Shown piece by piece: positions 1-8,480 of a stretch of DNA of 18,646 nucleotides. A model generated the notes under the pieces. That model was given only the letters and a program-made list of their open reading frames with translations, did no database searches and was not told the origin of the DNA. The stretch is from Planctomycetota bacterium (GTDB taxonomy: Bacteria; Planctomycetota; UBA1135; UBA2386): the NCBI GenBank assembly GCA_016793305.1, contig JAEUHU010000151.1:1-18646 (forward strand), written 5' to 3'. A program made the translations under genes and the position numbers. Positions within the stretch are counted from its first letter, which is position 1. Each line of letters opens with the position of its first letter.

Positions 1-687
1 GAGATCCTCGCCCTGCTCGGCCCGAACGGTGCCGGCAAGACCACGACGATCCGGATGTTGATGGGCATCCTGTCGCCATCCACCGGCACCGCGCGCATCG
101 GCGGCCGCGACTGCTTCGCCGAACGGCCGGCAGTGATGGCCCGCGCCGGCTATCTGCCCGACGAACCGGTCTTCTACGAGCACCTGCGCGGCCGCGAGAT
201 CCTCGCCTTCTGCGCGACGATGCGCGGCATCCCGGCCGCGGTGGCAGACAGTCGCGCGCAGGCGCTGTGCGAGCGGCTCGGCCTGCAGGACGACCTCGAG
301 GAGTTCGCCGTCAACTACTCGATGGGCATGAAGAAGAAGCTGGCACTGGTGGCGGCGATGCTGCACGAACCGGATCTGCTGATCCTCGACGAACCGACCA
401 ACGGCCTCGATCCGGTGGTGACGCGCACGCTGCTCGAGCTGGTGCGCGAGGTGGCGGCGTCCGGACGCGCGGTGTTCTACAGCACGCATCTGTTGGACCA
501 GGCCGAACGGCTGTGCCATCGGGTCGCGATCGTGCACCGCGGTCGCCTGTGCGCGCTCGGCACGCCCGACGAGCTGCGTGCGACCTACGCCGGCGGCGGC
601 TCGCTCGAGCAGGTGTTCTTCCGCGTCACCGGTGCCGGTGACGAGGCCGGCGGTGGCACCGGCGCTGGCGCCGAGGCCGGCGCATGA
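1..687 (+). CDS. ABC transporter ATP-binding protein (5' end missing)
   Basis: This is the nucleotide-binding subunit of an ABC-2 type exporter; it hydrolyses ATP to drive the membrane partner encoded next. The frame is open from base 1, so the true start lies left of the window and 228 residues are visible. Numbered from base 1, the Walker A motif GPNGAGKT is at residues 7-14, the signature region YSMGMKKK is near 106-113, Walker B LLILDEP ends with D130 and catalytic E131, and the switch histidine is H162 in YSTHLLDQ. The degenerate signature in place of LSGGQ is typical of drug, Na+ and lantibiotic-type exporters of the CcmA/NatA class. The last 20 or so residues are a Gly/Ala/Glu low-complexity tail. 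The stop overlaps the next start (ATGA at 684-687), so the two products are probably made in equal amounts. The substrate cannot be read from the sequence. Confidence 0.95.
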   Translation, partial: EILALLGPNGAGKTTTIRMLMGILSPSTGTARIGGRDCFAERPAVMARAGYLPDEPVFYEHLRGREILAFCATMRGIPAAVADSRAQALCERLGLQDDLEEFAVNYSMGMKKKLALVAAMLHEPDLLILDEPTNGLDPVVTRTLLELVREVAASGRAVFYSTHLLDQAERLCHRVAIVHRGRLCALGTPDELRATYAGGGSLEQVFFRVTGAGDEAGGGTGAGAEAGA

Positions 688-3062
688 TCGCGCAGCCACC
701 CGGCACCCTGCGCGTGCTGTGGATCCTGGCCGGATCCGCGCTGCGTCGGCTGCTGCGCGCCCAACAGGTGTTCGCCGCGATCCGCACCGAACGAAAGCCC
801 GGCGGCGCGCGCAAGGCCACCGCCAGCAAGGCACGCGGGGCGGGCCTCGCACTGCTGTTCCTGCTGTTCGTGCCGCTGATGGGCCTGAACTCGATGATGC
901 AGACGGCAGGTGGAGTGACTCGCCTGGCCCAGGGCCTCGAAGCGGCCGCCGCGGCACCGGACGAGGGCTCGATGCCAGAGCAGGGCGCGCGCGCCGGCCG
1001 CCGCCACGACCTCGAGCTGACGACTCCGCACCGGCGCGACGATGCCCCCGAACTGCGCGCCGCGATCGCGGGCGGCGGCACCCTGCTGCTGACGCTGCTG
1101 CTGCTGGTCCTCTGCACCGCCTCGGTCGGCAGCGCCAATTGGGAACTCGGCCGAGCCGCCTGGTCGTTCCCGTGGCTGCTGACGTTCCCGGTACCGGCCC
1201 GCGCCATCGTGCTGGCGAAGATCGGCGAGTACACGCTGGTACAGCCACTGCCGTGGTTCACGGTGTTCCCGCTGTGCTGGCAGCTGCTGCGCGCGGTCGG
1301 CTTCAGCGGCCCTGCACCGCTCCTGGCGATCGCCGCCACGCTCGGCTTCGCGGCGCTGACCGCTTCGTTGCGCTTCCTGCTCGAGACCTGGCTGCGGCTC
1401 CGCTTCTCCCTGCAGACGGTGCGGTCGGTGCAGGGCACCTTCGCGTTGCTCGGCATCGCCGGCTTCGGCCTCCTGATCAGCCTGGTGATGACCGGCAGCA
1501 CGCCCGGTTGGTTCCTCGCCCTCAGCCAGCGCACCGCAGCGGTCGCCAGCTGGTTGCCGATGGGCTGGCCGCTGGCCATCGGTCGCGGCGACGTGGTGGA
1601 GGCCGGCCTCGGCCTCGCCGGCCTGCTGCTCCTGGTGGCGCTGGTGACCATGGCATGCACGCGCCTGCTCGGGTCGGGATCCGAACGCAGCAGCGGCGTC
1701 GATTCCGGGCGCCGGCACGCCCGCCCGCACCCGGCTGCTGCGGGGCCTCGGCCGCTCGGGCGGATCGGCCTGCTGAAGAAGGAACTGCTGCTGCTGGCCC
1801 GCGATCGCAACTTCCTGGCGCAGACGATCGGGGTCCCGATCTTCATCCTCGGCATGCAGCTGTTCTTGCCGCGCGGCGACGTGGACACCGGGCCCGTGCT
1901 GCAGCGCATGGCGCCGACGCTGGTCTACTTCGCGTCGGTCGCAGCACTGTCGACCGGTTGCTTCATGGTGCTGTCCAGCGAAGGCCGGGCGTTGTGGCTG
2001 CTCTACGCACAGCCCGTGGCACTGGCCGCGCAACTGCGGCGCAAGGTGTACCTGTGGGCCGGAGTCGCGATGACCCTGGCGATCGGCGCGTTCACGCTGC
2101 TCACCGGGGCACACTTCGCGGCCGCACCGTGGCGCTGGTTGCTCGACCTCTTCTGTGTCGCCGTCGGCGTGTTCGGAGCCGCGTGGCTGGCGGCCGGCAT
2201 CGGCTCGCTCGGCACCGATCCTGCCGCCGATCAGGTGCCGCGGGTGCCGAAGCCACGCTACGTGTACTTGTTCCTGTATCTGGCCGGCAGCTACGTGATC
2301 GGGCTCGCAAGCACGGACCTCGCCGTGCGCGCGGCCTCGATGCTGGTGTTCGGCACGCTGGCTTGGTCCCTGTGGCAACGCACGGGCGACCGCCTGCCGT
2401 GGCTGCTCGATCCGCACGGGCGACGCCCGATCGAGCTGTCGGCCTACGATGCCGGCGCGGCGGTGACGACGTTCCTGCTGCTGCAGACGCTGCTGGCGCT
2501 GCTGTTGCACGGGACGAGTTCGCAACTGATGGTGCAGAGCCTCGCGTTCGCGATCGCCGGCGGCGGTACGATTGCTGTCTTCGGCTTGCTGCTGGCGGCG
2601 CGCTCGCTGCCGTTGCGCGAACACCTGGGCTTCACGCCGCGGTCGACGGGCAGCGCGCTGGCATGGACGGTGGTCGGCATCGTCGCCGGCGTCGCCCTCG
2701 GCTGGCTCGGCCTGCAGTGGCTGGAGTTGGCGCACGCCAATGGTTGGATCGAGCCCGAACCACGGCGAGCGCGTGGGATGGATCGGGTGCTGCTGCTTCT
2801 GCTGACCGTGGGCCTGGCCCCGGTGTTCGAGGAACTGCTGTTCCGCGGCCTGCTGTTCCAGGCGCTGCGCCGCAGCGTGCCGCTGGCGATCGCCGCCGTG
2901 TGGAGTGCGCTGTTGTTCACGGTGCTGCACCCGGTCGCAGGCTGGCCGATGGTGTTCCTGCTCGGCCTTGGTTGCGCCGTGCTGATCGCCCGCAGCCGAT
3001 TCCTGCCGGCCTGCATGGTGATGCACGCGGCTTACAACCTCGTCCTGATCGGGGCGGGCTGA
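684..3062 (+). CDS. ABC-2 type permease fused to a CPBP intramembrane protease
   Basis: A 792-residue polytopic membrane protein, the likely channel partner of the ATPase it overlaps by four bases. The first 650 or so residues contain many Leu/Val/Ala-rich helices and a cytoplasmic KKELLLLARDRN segment like that preceding the second helix bundle of NatB-type permeases. The last 130 or so residues form a CPBP (type II CAAX prenyl protease/bacteriocin-processing) domain with all three motifs: EELLFR (E716, E717, R721), FTVLH (F745, H749) and HAAYN (H781, N785). Glutamates and histidines of this family line an intramembrane active site, so the protease half is probably catalytic. Fusions of this architecture are known in planctomycetes and relatives. 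The fusion suggests that a substrate is cut as it is exported, or that the protease acts on envelope proteins. The ATG start is supported by the overlap and by a GAGG just upstream. Confidence 0.9.
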   Translation: MIAQPPGTLRVLWILAGSALRRLLRAQQVFAAIRTERKPGGARKATASKARGAGLALLFLLFVPLMGLNSMMQTAGGVTRLAQGLEAAAAAPDEGSMPEQGARAGRRHDLELTTPHRRDDAPELRAAIAGGGTLLLTLLLLVLCTASVGSANWELGRAAWSFPWLLTFPVPARAIVLAKIGEYTLVQPLPWFTVFPLCWQLLRAVGFSGPAPLLAIAATLGFAALTASLRFLLETWLRLRFSLQTVRSVQGTFALLGIAGFGLLISLVMTGSTPGWFLALSQRTAAVASWLPMGWPLAIGRGDVVEAGLGLAGLLLLVALVTMACTRLLGSGSERSSGVDSGRRHARPHPAAAGPRPLGRIGLLKKELLLLARDRNFLAQTIGVPIFILGMQLFLPRGDVDTGPVLQRMAPTLVYFASVAALSTGCFMVLSSEGRALWLLYAQPVALAAQLRRKVYLWAGVAMTLAIGAFTLLTGAHFAAAPWRWLLDLFCVAVGVFGAAWLAAGIGSLGTDPAADQVPRVPKPRYVYLFLYLAGSYVIGLASTDLAVRAASMLVFGTLAWSLWQRTGDRLPWLLDPHGRRPIELSAYDAGAAVTTFLLLQTLLALLLHGTSSQLMVQSLAFAIAGGGTIAVFGLLLAARSLPLREHLGFTPRSTGSALAWTVVGIVAGVALGWLGLQWLELAHANGWIEPEPRRARGMDRVLLLLLTVGLAPVFEELLFRGLLFQALRRSVPLAIAAVWSALLFTVLHPVAGWPMVFLLGLGCAVLIARSRFLPACMVMHAAYNLVLIGAG

Positions 3063-3085
3063 CCGGCAAGCGGCACTTGCCGGTC
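3061..3085 (+). terminator. Hairpin at the end of the ABC operon
   Basis: A perfect 10-bp inverted repeat (3061-3070 with 3076-3085) around a 5-base loop begins inside the stop codon of the permease gene. There is no T-run after it, so it is not a textbook intrinsic terminator. It lies between two convergent genes, where a bidirectional stop or 3'-end-stabilising hairpin would be expected. Confidence 0.55.
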
Positions 3086-3165
3086 GGCTGGTTCGAGGTG
3101 CTGCAGACGACCGTTCCGGAAGCAGTGAGGTGGCGGAAGCCATGCGCCGCAACACCAGCCACAGC

Positions 3166-3801
3166 TCACTTCTTGCTGCCCCGCGGCTTCGCCGCGGCCT
3201 TCGTCGCAACCGCCTTCTTGGCCGCCGGTCTCTCGGCGACCGCCTTCTTCGCCGCCGGCTTCTTCGCCGCCGGCTTCTTCGACGAAGCCCTGGTCGCAGC
3301 AGCCTTCGGCGCCTTGGTCACGGGCTGCGGTGCCTGGCCCTGCAGCTCGGCGAGCTTGCTGCGCACCTGCTCGGCATGGCCCGCGGCCTTCACCGTCGGC
3401 CAGTGGTGCGCGACCGTGCCGTCCGGCGCGATCAGCACCGTCGACCGGATCACGCCCTCGACCTTCTTGCCGTACATCAGCTTGGTGCCGAACGCACCGT
3501 AGGTCTTCATCACCGAACGGTCCGCGTCGGTCAGCAGCCGGATGCCGAGCTTGTACTTGGCGACGAACTTCGTGTGCGCAGCGGCCCCGTCGGCGCTGCA
3601 TCCGAACACCTCGGCGTCGAGGCCGCGGAACTGCGGCAACGCGGCGGTGAACTCGCAAGCCTCGACCGTGCAGCCGGGCGTGTCGTCCTTCGGGTAGAAG
3701 TAGAGCACGACCCAGCGGCCGCGCAGGTCCTGCAGGGCGACCGGAGTGCCATCCTGGTCGGGGAGCGTGAAGGCGGGAGCGGGAGAGGCGATCGTGAGCA
3801 T
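3166..3801 (-). CDS. bcp: Bcp/PrxQ-type peroxiredoxin with a histone-H1-like lysine/alanine tail
   Basis: A thiol peroxidase that reduces H2O2 and organic hydroperoxides, normally with thioredoxin as reductant. The 211-residue protein has the family's usual 150 or so residues first: the peroxidatic cysteine C44 in TPGCTVEAC and the resolving cysteine C49 five residues on, as in atypical 2-Cys Bcp/PrxQ proteins, plus the YFYPKDD strand before them. Residues 157-211 are extra: about 14 Lys and 3 Arg with one acidic residue, built on PAAKK repeats like bacterial H1-like (AAKK)n proteins. The tail probably binds nucleic acid or another polyanion. The frame is open upstream, but MLTIASPAP is the family's normal N-terminus. 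There is no Shine-Dalgarno site; a -10-like GAACAT ends six bases before the ATG. The gene is monocistronic. Confidence 0.93.
   Translation of the reverse strand: MLTIASPAPAFTLPDQDGTPVALQDLRGRWVVLYFYPKDDTPGCTVEACEFTAALPQFRGLDAEVFGCSADGAAAHTKFVAKYKLGIRLLTDADRSVMKTYGAFGTKLMYGKKVEGVIRSTVLIAPDGTVAHHWPTVKAAGHAEQVRSKLAELQGQAPQPVTKAPKAAATRASSKKPAAKKPAAKKAVAERPAAKKAVATKAAAKPRGSKK
3251..3280 (-). repeat. Tandem 15-bp repeat encoding PAAKK units
   Basis: Two exact head-to-tail copies of a 15-bp unit (3251-3265 and 3266-3280) encode part of the peroxiredoxin's basic tail. Degenerate further copies flank them between about 3195 and 3250. The 15-bp period equals five codons, so copy-number slippage would lengthen or shorten the tail in frame. 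Confidence 0.8.
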
Positions 3802-3807
3802 GGTGCG

Positions 3808-3835
3808 ATGTTCGGCATCGCCCGCGCGCAAGCAA
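3808..3835 (-). promoter_or_regulatory. Candidate leaderless promoter of the peroxiredoxin gene
   Basis: Reading the minus strand, TTGCTT (3830-3835) and GAACAT (3808-3813) are 16 bases apart, and GAACAT ends 6 bases before the ATG at 3801. With no ribosome site present, transcription would begin at or next to the start codon. The match to the sigma-70 consensus is weak (3 of 6 at each box); the main support is the same spacing at other genes here. Confidence 0.35.
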
Positions 3836-4077
3836 GGCATCTTGCCGGCTCGGCGCCGACCACGATCACGGCACATTGCCCGGCCGAAAGTTCCGGGGCG
3901 AAGGTTGCTCCGCACGCACGCCCTGCCTAACACGGAGCCTCGACAAGGGTGCGGCACCGCCGGGTGCGCAGCAGGTTTCGTGCTGGTCGGGCCGCCAGCG
4001 CACCGACCTGCGTGGATTGCGTCCGGCCCACCCGCTCGGGAGGTCCGGTCGTCCGCGCACACCGCCACGGACCGCCC
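3836..4077. other. Intergenic region between divergent genes, no gene seen
   Basis: About 240 bases separate the peroxiredoxin promoter from the first gene of the trehalose operon. No reading frame here has convincing coding character or family resemblance. The operon's promoter should lie here; the best candidate I see is a poor TTGCTC/CCTAAC pair around 3905-3931, which I do not call. Confidence 0.5.
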
Positions 4078-4179
4078 ATGACTCCTGCCGGCTGGGTCTT
4101 CATGACCCTGTCCCTCGTCACCGTCCTCACCCTGGTCACCTGGTGCTACACGCAGATCCTGCGCCGACCACCCCGGTGA
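4078..4179 (+). CDS. 33-residue single-helix membrane peptide
   Basis: A very short frame starting MTPAGW, with one hydrophobic helix of about 20 residues (roughly 6-26) followed by a basic end containing RRPPR, so the C-terminus probably stays in the cytoplasm. It sits 20 bases before the GH15 gene on the same strand, and a possible GTG start for that gene (4176) would overlap its TGA. I recall short peptides of this MTPAGW/MTxxGW kind ahead of metabolic or transporter genes in other bacteria, but I cannot assign a family. No clear Shine-Dalgarno site precedes it. It may be an anchor or regulator for the downstream enzymes; the function is unknown. Confidence 0.6.
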   Translation: MTPAGWVFMTLSLVTVLTLVTWCYTQILRRPPR

Positions 4180-4188
4180 CCGCACCCC

Positions 4189-4192
4189 GGAG
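4189..4192 (+). promoter_or_regulatory. Ribosome binding site of the GH15 gene
   Basis: GGAG lies seven bases before the ATG at 4200. It favours this start over an in-frame GTG at 4176 that overlaps the preceding stop but has no ribosome site. Confidence 0.6.
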
Positions 4193-4199
4193 CTCCTGC

Positions 4200-6002
4200 A
4201 TGCAACCTTCCCATCTCCAGCGGCTCGACCACGGCGCCATCGGCAACGGCCGCATGCTGGCGCTGGTCGCCCCGGACAGTGCCGTCGAGTGGCTGTGCCT
4301 GCCCCAGTGGGACTCGCCGTCGGTGTTCGGCAGCCTGCTCGACCAGGAGCGCGGCGGCACGTGGCGCATCGAGGGACCTCAGGGGCCACTGCGCGGCCAG
4401 CTCGCCTACCTTCGCAACACCAATGTGCTGCGCGGCACGTTCCGCGACGGCGACGCGGAATGGGAGGTGATCGACTTCGCGCCCCGCATCCCGCACGGCC
4501 TCGACGTGCTGGCCCCACACGAACTGGTGCGGCTGGTGCGCCCGCTGCGTGGCACCCCGCGGGTGCGCGTGGTGTTCGACCCGCGTCCCGACTACGGGCG
4601 TTGCCCGGTGACCCTGCAAGCGTGCGACGGCGGCCTCGAAGTGGTCGGCAGCGCCTTGCGCCTGCGCCTGCACACGAATGCGCCGGCGCCGTTCGTGCTC
4701 GCCGGCACACCGTTCGTGCTGCAGCAGCCGCTCTGGATGGTCCTGACGCCGAGTGCCAACGACCGGCATCCCGACCTCGCCGACGTGCAACGTCGGCTCG
4801 AGCAGACGCTCGCCGGCTGGCGCGCCTGGGCCCGCAGCTGTGCTCTGCCGCCGTTCCGCCAGGAGCACGTGCTGCGCTCGGCGCTGTGCCTCAAGCTGCA
4901 CGCGCACCACGACACGGGTGCCATCATCGCCGCCACCACGACGAGCATCCCGGAGGCGCTCGGCACGCAGCGCACCTGGGACTACCGCTACTGCTGGCTG
5001 CGCGACGCGGCGTTCGTCGTCGAGGCCCTCCGGCGGCTCAGCCACCTGGCCGAAGGCGAGGCGTTCCTCGGCTTCCTGCGCAACGTCGCCGAGTCGGGCC
5101 CGCTGCAGCCGGTCTACGGCCTCGACGGCCGGCGCGAGCTGCACGAGGAGTTCCTGCCGCATCTCGCGGGCTTCCGCGGCAACGGCCACGTGCGCATCGG
5201 CAACGCCGCCTGGCATCAGCAACAGAACGACCTGATGGGCGAACTGCTGCTCAGCCTCGAGTCGCTGCTGAACGACCCGCGCCTCGTGCACGAGGACGGC
5301 CCGGCGGTCATGCCGCTGGTCGAGCGACTGGTGCGCGAGGCGATCGCCGCGGCTCCGACACCCGACACCGGCATCTGGGAGTACCGCACGATGCTGAAGA
5401 ACCACACGTTCTCGCGGGCGATGTGCTGGGCGGCGATCGAACGTGGTGCACGGCTCGCACGGCGACACGGCCGCGGCGAGCTCGCCGACACGTGGACCAC
5501 GATCGCCGCGCGCGAACGTGAGGAGATCCTGCGCCGCGGCTACAGCGAGTCGCTCGGCTTCTTCACCCAGGCGCTCGACGGCCAGAACCCCGATGCGTCG
5601 AACCTGCTGCTGCCGACGATCGGCCTGCTCGACGCGCGCGACCCACGCTTCGTCGGCACGCTGCGCGCCTACGAGGAACGCCTGGTCGAACGCGGCTTCA
5701 TGCTGCGCTACCGCAACGAGGACGACTTCGGGGCGACGACCAGCGGCTTCACGATCTGCAGCTTCTGGTGGGCCGAGGCGCTGGCGCTGGCGGGCCGGCT
5801 CGACGACGCGGTGGCGGTGTTCGACCGCATGCTCGCCCACAGCAACCCGCTCGGCCTGTTCTCCGAGGACATCGAACCGCTGACCGGCGAACTGCTCGGC
5901 AACTTCCCACAGGCCTACACGCACGTGGGGCTGATCAACGCTGCGGCCACCATCGGCGACCTGCTCGCCGCGCGCGACGGCGGGGTGAGGGCCTGGACGT
6001 GA
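4200..6002 (+). CDS. Glycoside hydrolase family 15 protein (glucoamylase/trehalase-like)
   Basis: A 600-residue protein with the two-part layout of bacterial GH15 enzymes: an N-terminal beta-rich domain (about 1-230, beginning with the typical LDHGAIGNGRMLAL and VEWLCLPQWDSPSVF) and a C-terminal (alpha/alpha)6 barrel. Landmarks of the barrel are RTWDYRYCWLRDAAF at 258-272, DTGIWEYR at 389-396 with candidate acid E394, and GLFSEDIEP near 553-561 with candidate base E556, followed by GELLGNFPQAYTHVGL. These enzymes release glucose from alpha-glucans, and an actinobacterial subgroup splits trehalose. The position directly before a trehalose synthase/phosphatase gene, sharing GTGA at 5999-6002, makes trehalose or a related alpha-glucoside a plausible substrate, but specificity cannot be read here. 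No signal peptide is visible, so it is probably cytoplasmic. Confidence 0.92.
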   Translation: MQPSHLQRLDHGAIGNGRMLALVAPDSAVEWLCLPQWDSPSVFGSLLDQERGGTWRIEGPQGPLRGQLAYLRNTNVLRGTFRDGDAEWEVIDFAPRIPHGLDVLAPHELVRLVRPLRGTPRVRVVFDPRPDYGRCPVTLQACDGGLEVVGSALRLRLHTNAPAPFVLAGTPFVLQQPLWMVLTPSANDRHPDLADVQRRLEQTLAGWRAWARSCALPPFRQEHVLRSALCLKLHAHHDTGAIIAATTTSIPEALGTQRTWDYRYCWLRDAAFVVEALRRLSHLAEGEAFLGFLRNVAESGPLQPVYGLDGRRELHEEFLPHLAGFRGNGHVRIGNAAWHQQQNDLMGELLLSLESLLNDPRLVHEDGPAVMPLVERLVREAIAAAPTPDTGIWEYRTMLKNHTFSRAMCWAAIERGARLARRHGRGELADTWTTIAAREREEILRRGYSESLGFFTQALDGQNPDASNLLLPTIGLLDARDPRFVGTLRAYEERLVERGFMLRYRNEDDFGATTSGFTICSFWWAEALALAGRLDDAVAVFDRMLAHSNPLGLFSEDIEPLTGELLGNFPQAYTHVGLINAAATIGDLLAARDGGVRAWT

Positions 6003-8176
6003 ACGGGCGCCTGCTGATCGTCGCCAATCGCCTGCCGGTGACCATCCACGCGAGCGGCGGCCACGCGCGCGTGGAGACGAGCGCCGGCGGTCTCGCCACG
6101 GGCCTGCGAGGTCCGCACGAACATGGCGAAGGCCTCTGGTTCGGCTGGCCGGGTTCGTTGGCCGGCCTGAAACCGAACGCACGCGCCGAGGTGCTGGCGG
6201 CGCTGGCGGAACGCCGCTTCGTGCCGATCGAGCTGACCCAGGAGCAGATCGACGGCTACTACGCGAAGTTCAGCAACGGCGTGCTCTGGCCGGTCTGCCA
6301 CTACATGCTCGACCGGCTGCCGCTCGAGACCCCGGACTGGACCGTCTACCGGGCCGTCAACGAACGCTTCGCCGACGCGATCGCCGCGGCCTTCCGACCG
6401 GGCGACGTGATCTGGGTGCACGACTTCCACCTGATGCTGCTGCCGGAGCTGCTGCGTCGTCGTCTGCCCACCGCGCGCATCGGCTTCTTCCTGCACATCC
6501 CCTTCCCGTCTTCGGAGGTGTTCCGCACGCTGCCGTGGCGCAGCGAACTGCTGCGCGGCCTGCTCGGTGCCGACCTGGTGGGCTTCCACACGCTCGCCTA
6601 CCTGCGCCACTTCGCGGCTTCGCTGCTGCGCCTGCTCGGCCTCGAAGTCGAGGTCGACCGAGTGCTCGTCGACGGGCGCGAGGTGCGGCTCACCGCCCTA
6701 CCGATGGGCATCGACGTGGCCCATTTCGAAGGGCTCGCCGCCGATCCCTCGCTGCTCGCCGAAGCGGCCCAACTGCGGGCTGCGCGTGGGGCGGGCCGGA
6801 TGATCCTCGGCATCGACCGGCTCGACTACACGAAGGGCATCCCGCGGCGGCTGCTGGCGTACGAACGGCTGCTCGAACGGCGCGATCCGGCAGCACCGCC
6901 GGTGCAGCTGGTCCAGGTCGCGGTGACCTCGCGCGGCGAAGTGGGCGAGTACCGCTCGTTCAAGCGCCAGGTCGACGAGCTGGTCGGTCGCATCAACGGA
7001 CGCTTCGGCACGCCGGGCCACACGCCGATCCGCTACATGAACCGCGGCCTCGACAGCCGCGGCGTGGCCGCGCTCTACCGCGCCGCCGACGTGATGCTGG
7101 TGACGCCGCTGCGCGACGGCCTCAATCTGGTGGCGAAGGAGTTCGTCGCGACGCGAACCGACGGCGACGGCGTGCTGGTGCTGAGCGAGTTCGCCGGCGT
7201 CGCCGCCGAGCTCGGCGATGCGGTGCCCTACAACCCGTACGACCTCGACGGCTGTGCCGCCGCGATCGAGCGCGCGCTGGCGATGCCCGAAGGCGAGCGC
7301 CGGCACCGCATGGCGATGATGCGCGAGGCGATCACCCGCCACGACGTGCACGGCTGGGTGCGCACGTTCCTCGAGGAACTGGGCGGTCTGGCGCCGGCGA
7401 AGGCACAGGAGCCCGGCGACCACGCGGCGGCGGCACTCGCGCTGGCCACGGCCCGCGCGAACGGCCCCCTGTGCCTGCTGCTCGACTACGACGGCTCGCT
7501 GGTGCCGTTCGCGACGCGGCCCGAACTGGCGGTCCCGGACCTGGACCTGCTGGCGCTGTTGCAGCAGCTGACCCGCCTGCCCGACCTCGAGGTGCACGTC
7601 GTCAGCGGCCGGTCGCGCGCGTTCCTCGACCGCCACTTCGGCGTGTTGCCGATCGGCCTGCACGCCGAACACGGGTTCGCCTGGCGGCTCTGCGGCGAGC
7701 CGAACTGGACCACGGCCGTGCCCACGGCCCCGGAGTGGCGCGATCGCGTGGAGGCACTGCTCGAACGGGTCGCGCGGCACGTGCCGGGCTCGCACGTCGA
7801 GATCAAGGAACAGTCGGTCGGCTGGCACTTCCGCCAGGTGGACCCGGCGTTCGCGGCGACCATCGTCAAGGAACTGCGCCTGCACCTGCTCGAGCTGCTC
7901 AGCAACGTCGCGGCCACCGTCGTCGAGGGCAACCGCGTGCTGGAGATCCGGCCGCAGGGCGTCAACAAGGGTCAGGCGGTGACGCGAGCCCTCGCCGCCG
8001 GTGCGCAACCGGTGCAGGCGCTGGTCGTCGGAGACGATCGCACCGACGAGGACATGTTCCTCGCCGCACCGGTGGGCACCGTCACCGTGCGCGTCGGCCC
8101 GGGTTCGACCGCGGCGCGGTACCGGGTCGCGGACCCGACGGCGGTCCGTGCGCTGCTGCGTTCGCTGCTCGTCTGA
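5999..8176 (+). CDS. otsAB: Bifunctional trehalose-6-phosphate synthase/phosphatase
   Basis: A 725-residue fusion that makes trehalose in two steps: the GT20 synthase joins UDP-glucose (or another NDP-glucose) to glucose-6-phosphate, and the HAD phosphatase removes the phosphate. The synthase half (about 1-465) shows NRLPVT at 10-15, [12 protein letters not shown] from 141, [11 protein letters not shown] from 271 with the sugar-nucleotide residues R274 and K279, and [12 protein letters not shown]. The phosphatase half (about 485-725) shows DYDGSL with nucleophile D496 and acid D498, VVSGRS, SVGWHFR, and GDDRTDED at 678-685. Bacteria usually keep OtsA and OtsB separate; fusions recall fungal and plant TPS/TPP proteins. 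The start is a GTG at 5999 overlapping the GH15 stop, because the conserved N-terminus [13 protein letters not shown] begins there. It ends only 12 bases from a convergent gene. Confidence 0.96.
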   Translation: MNGRLLIVANRLPVTIHASGGHARVETSAGGLATGLRGPHEHGEGLWFGWPGSLAGLKPNARAEVLAALAERRFVPIELTQEQIDGYYAKFSNGVLWPVCHYMLDRLPLETPDWTVYRAVNERFADAIAAAFRPGDVIWVHDFHLMLLPELLRRRLPTARIGFFLHIPFPSSEVFRTLPWRSELLRGLLGADLVGFHTLAYLRHFAASLLRLLGLEVEVDRVLVDGREVRLTALPMGIDVAHFEGLAADPSLLAEAAQLRAARGAGRMILGIDRLDYTKGIPRRLLAYERLLERRDPAAPPVQLVQVAVTSRGEVGEYRSFKRQVDELVGRINGRFGTPGHTPIRYMNRGLDSRGVAALYRAADVMLVTPLRDGLNLVAKEFVATRTDGDGVLVLSEFAGVAAELGDAVPYNPYDLDGCAAAIERALAMPEGERRHRMAMMREAITRHDVHGWVRTFLEELGGLAPAKAQEPGDHAAAALALATARANGPLCLLLDYDGSLVPFATRPELAVPDLDLLALLQQLTRLPDLEVHVVSGRSRAFLDRHFGVLPIGLHAEHGFAWRLCGEPNWTTAVPTAPEWRDRVEALLERVARHVPGSHVEIKEQSVGWHFRQVDPAFAATIVKELRLHLLELLSNVAATVVEGNRVLEIRPQGVNKGQAVTRALAAGAQPVQALVVGDDRTDEDMFLAAPVGTVTVRVGPGSTAARYRVADPTAVRALLRSLLV

Positions 8177-8188
8177 GGCCGACGTGGA

Positions 8189-8476
8189 TCAGCCGACGAC
8201 CTCGACTTCGTCCCAGAAGCCGAACCAGTGGTCGACGGCCTTCATCGTGAGCCCCGGCTTCTCGTACGACCACGCCTGTCGCTCGACGACCCGCCCGTCG
8301 TGCACGACGTCGTAGAACTGCACCCCGTGCGGGCAGCGGCGATCGCTCGCGGTCCGCTTGCTCGCGCGCAGCAGGTCGGTGCGGACCGAAGCCCGCGGGA
8401 AGTAGAGATAGCCGTCGACCTCGTGGGTCGTGGTGCTGTCGGCCAGCACCGTGCCGTTCCAGATCGCTCGCGCCAT
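8189..8476 (-). CDS. DUF427 domain protein
   Basis: A 95-residue protein consisting almost wholly of a DUF427 domain: the opening RAIWNGTVLADS, EVDGYLYFP, and an internal SDRRCPHGVQFYDVV where the family usually has a Cys and a Tyr. The domain forms a small beta-rich fold; I know of no firmly established biochemical role. The gene starts four bases after the tryptophanase stop on the same strand, so they probably share a transcript. The bases before its ATG also read TATCCT then GAGGCG, which can be either a -10 box for its own leaderless transcript or a GAGG ribosome site. Confidence 0.88.
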   Translation of the reverse strand: MARAIWNGTVLADSTTTHEVDGYLYFPRASVRTDLLRASKRTASDRRCPHGVQFYDVVHDGRVVERQAWSYEKPGLTMKAVDHWFGFWDEVEVVG

Positions 8477-8480
8477 CGCC

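Noticed and set aside
625..642. 8-bp inverted repeat (GTCACCGG/CCGGTGAC) near the end of the ATPase gene
   Set aside because: It lies inside the coding sequence of the Gly/Ala tail and upstream of a translationally coupled gene, so a terminator makes no sense; probably a product of codon bias.
585..3209. Very long open frames antisense to, or in other frames of, the permease, GH15, TPS/TPP, tnaA and ankyrin genes
   Set aside because: They have no recognisable families and Arg/Pro/Ala-rich composition, and they arise because stop codons are rare in other frames of very GC-rich genes.
3905..3931. TTGCTC ... CCTAAC promoter-like pair before the trehalose operon
   Set aside because: The spacing of 15 is short and the -10 box poor, with no supporting start site; not called.
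4176..4178. GTG as start of the GH15 gene
   Set aside because: It overlaps the previous stop but has no ribosome site, adds eight residues unlike the family N-terminus, and the ATG at 4200 has GGAG at good spacing.
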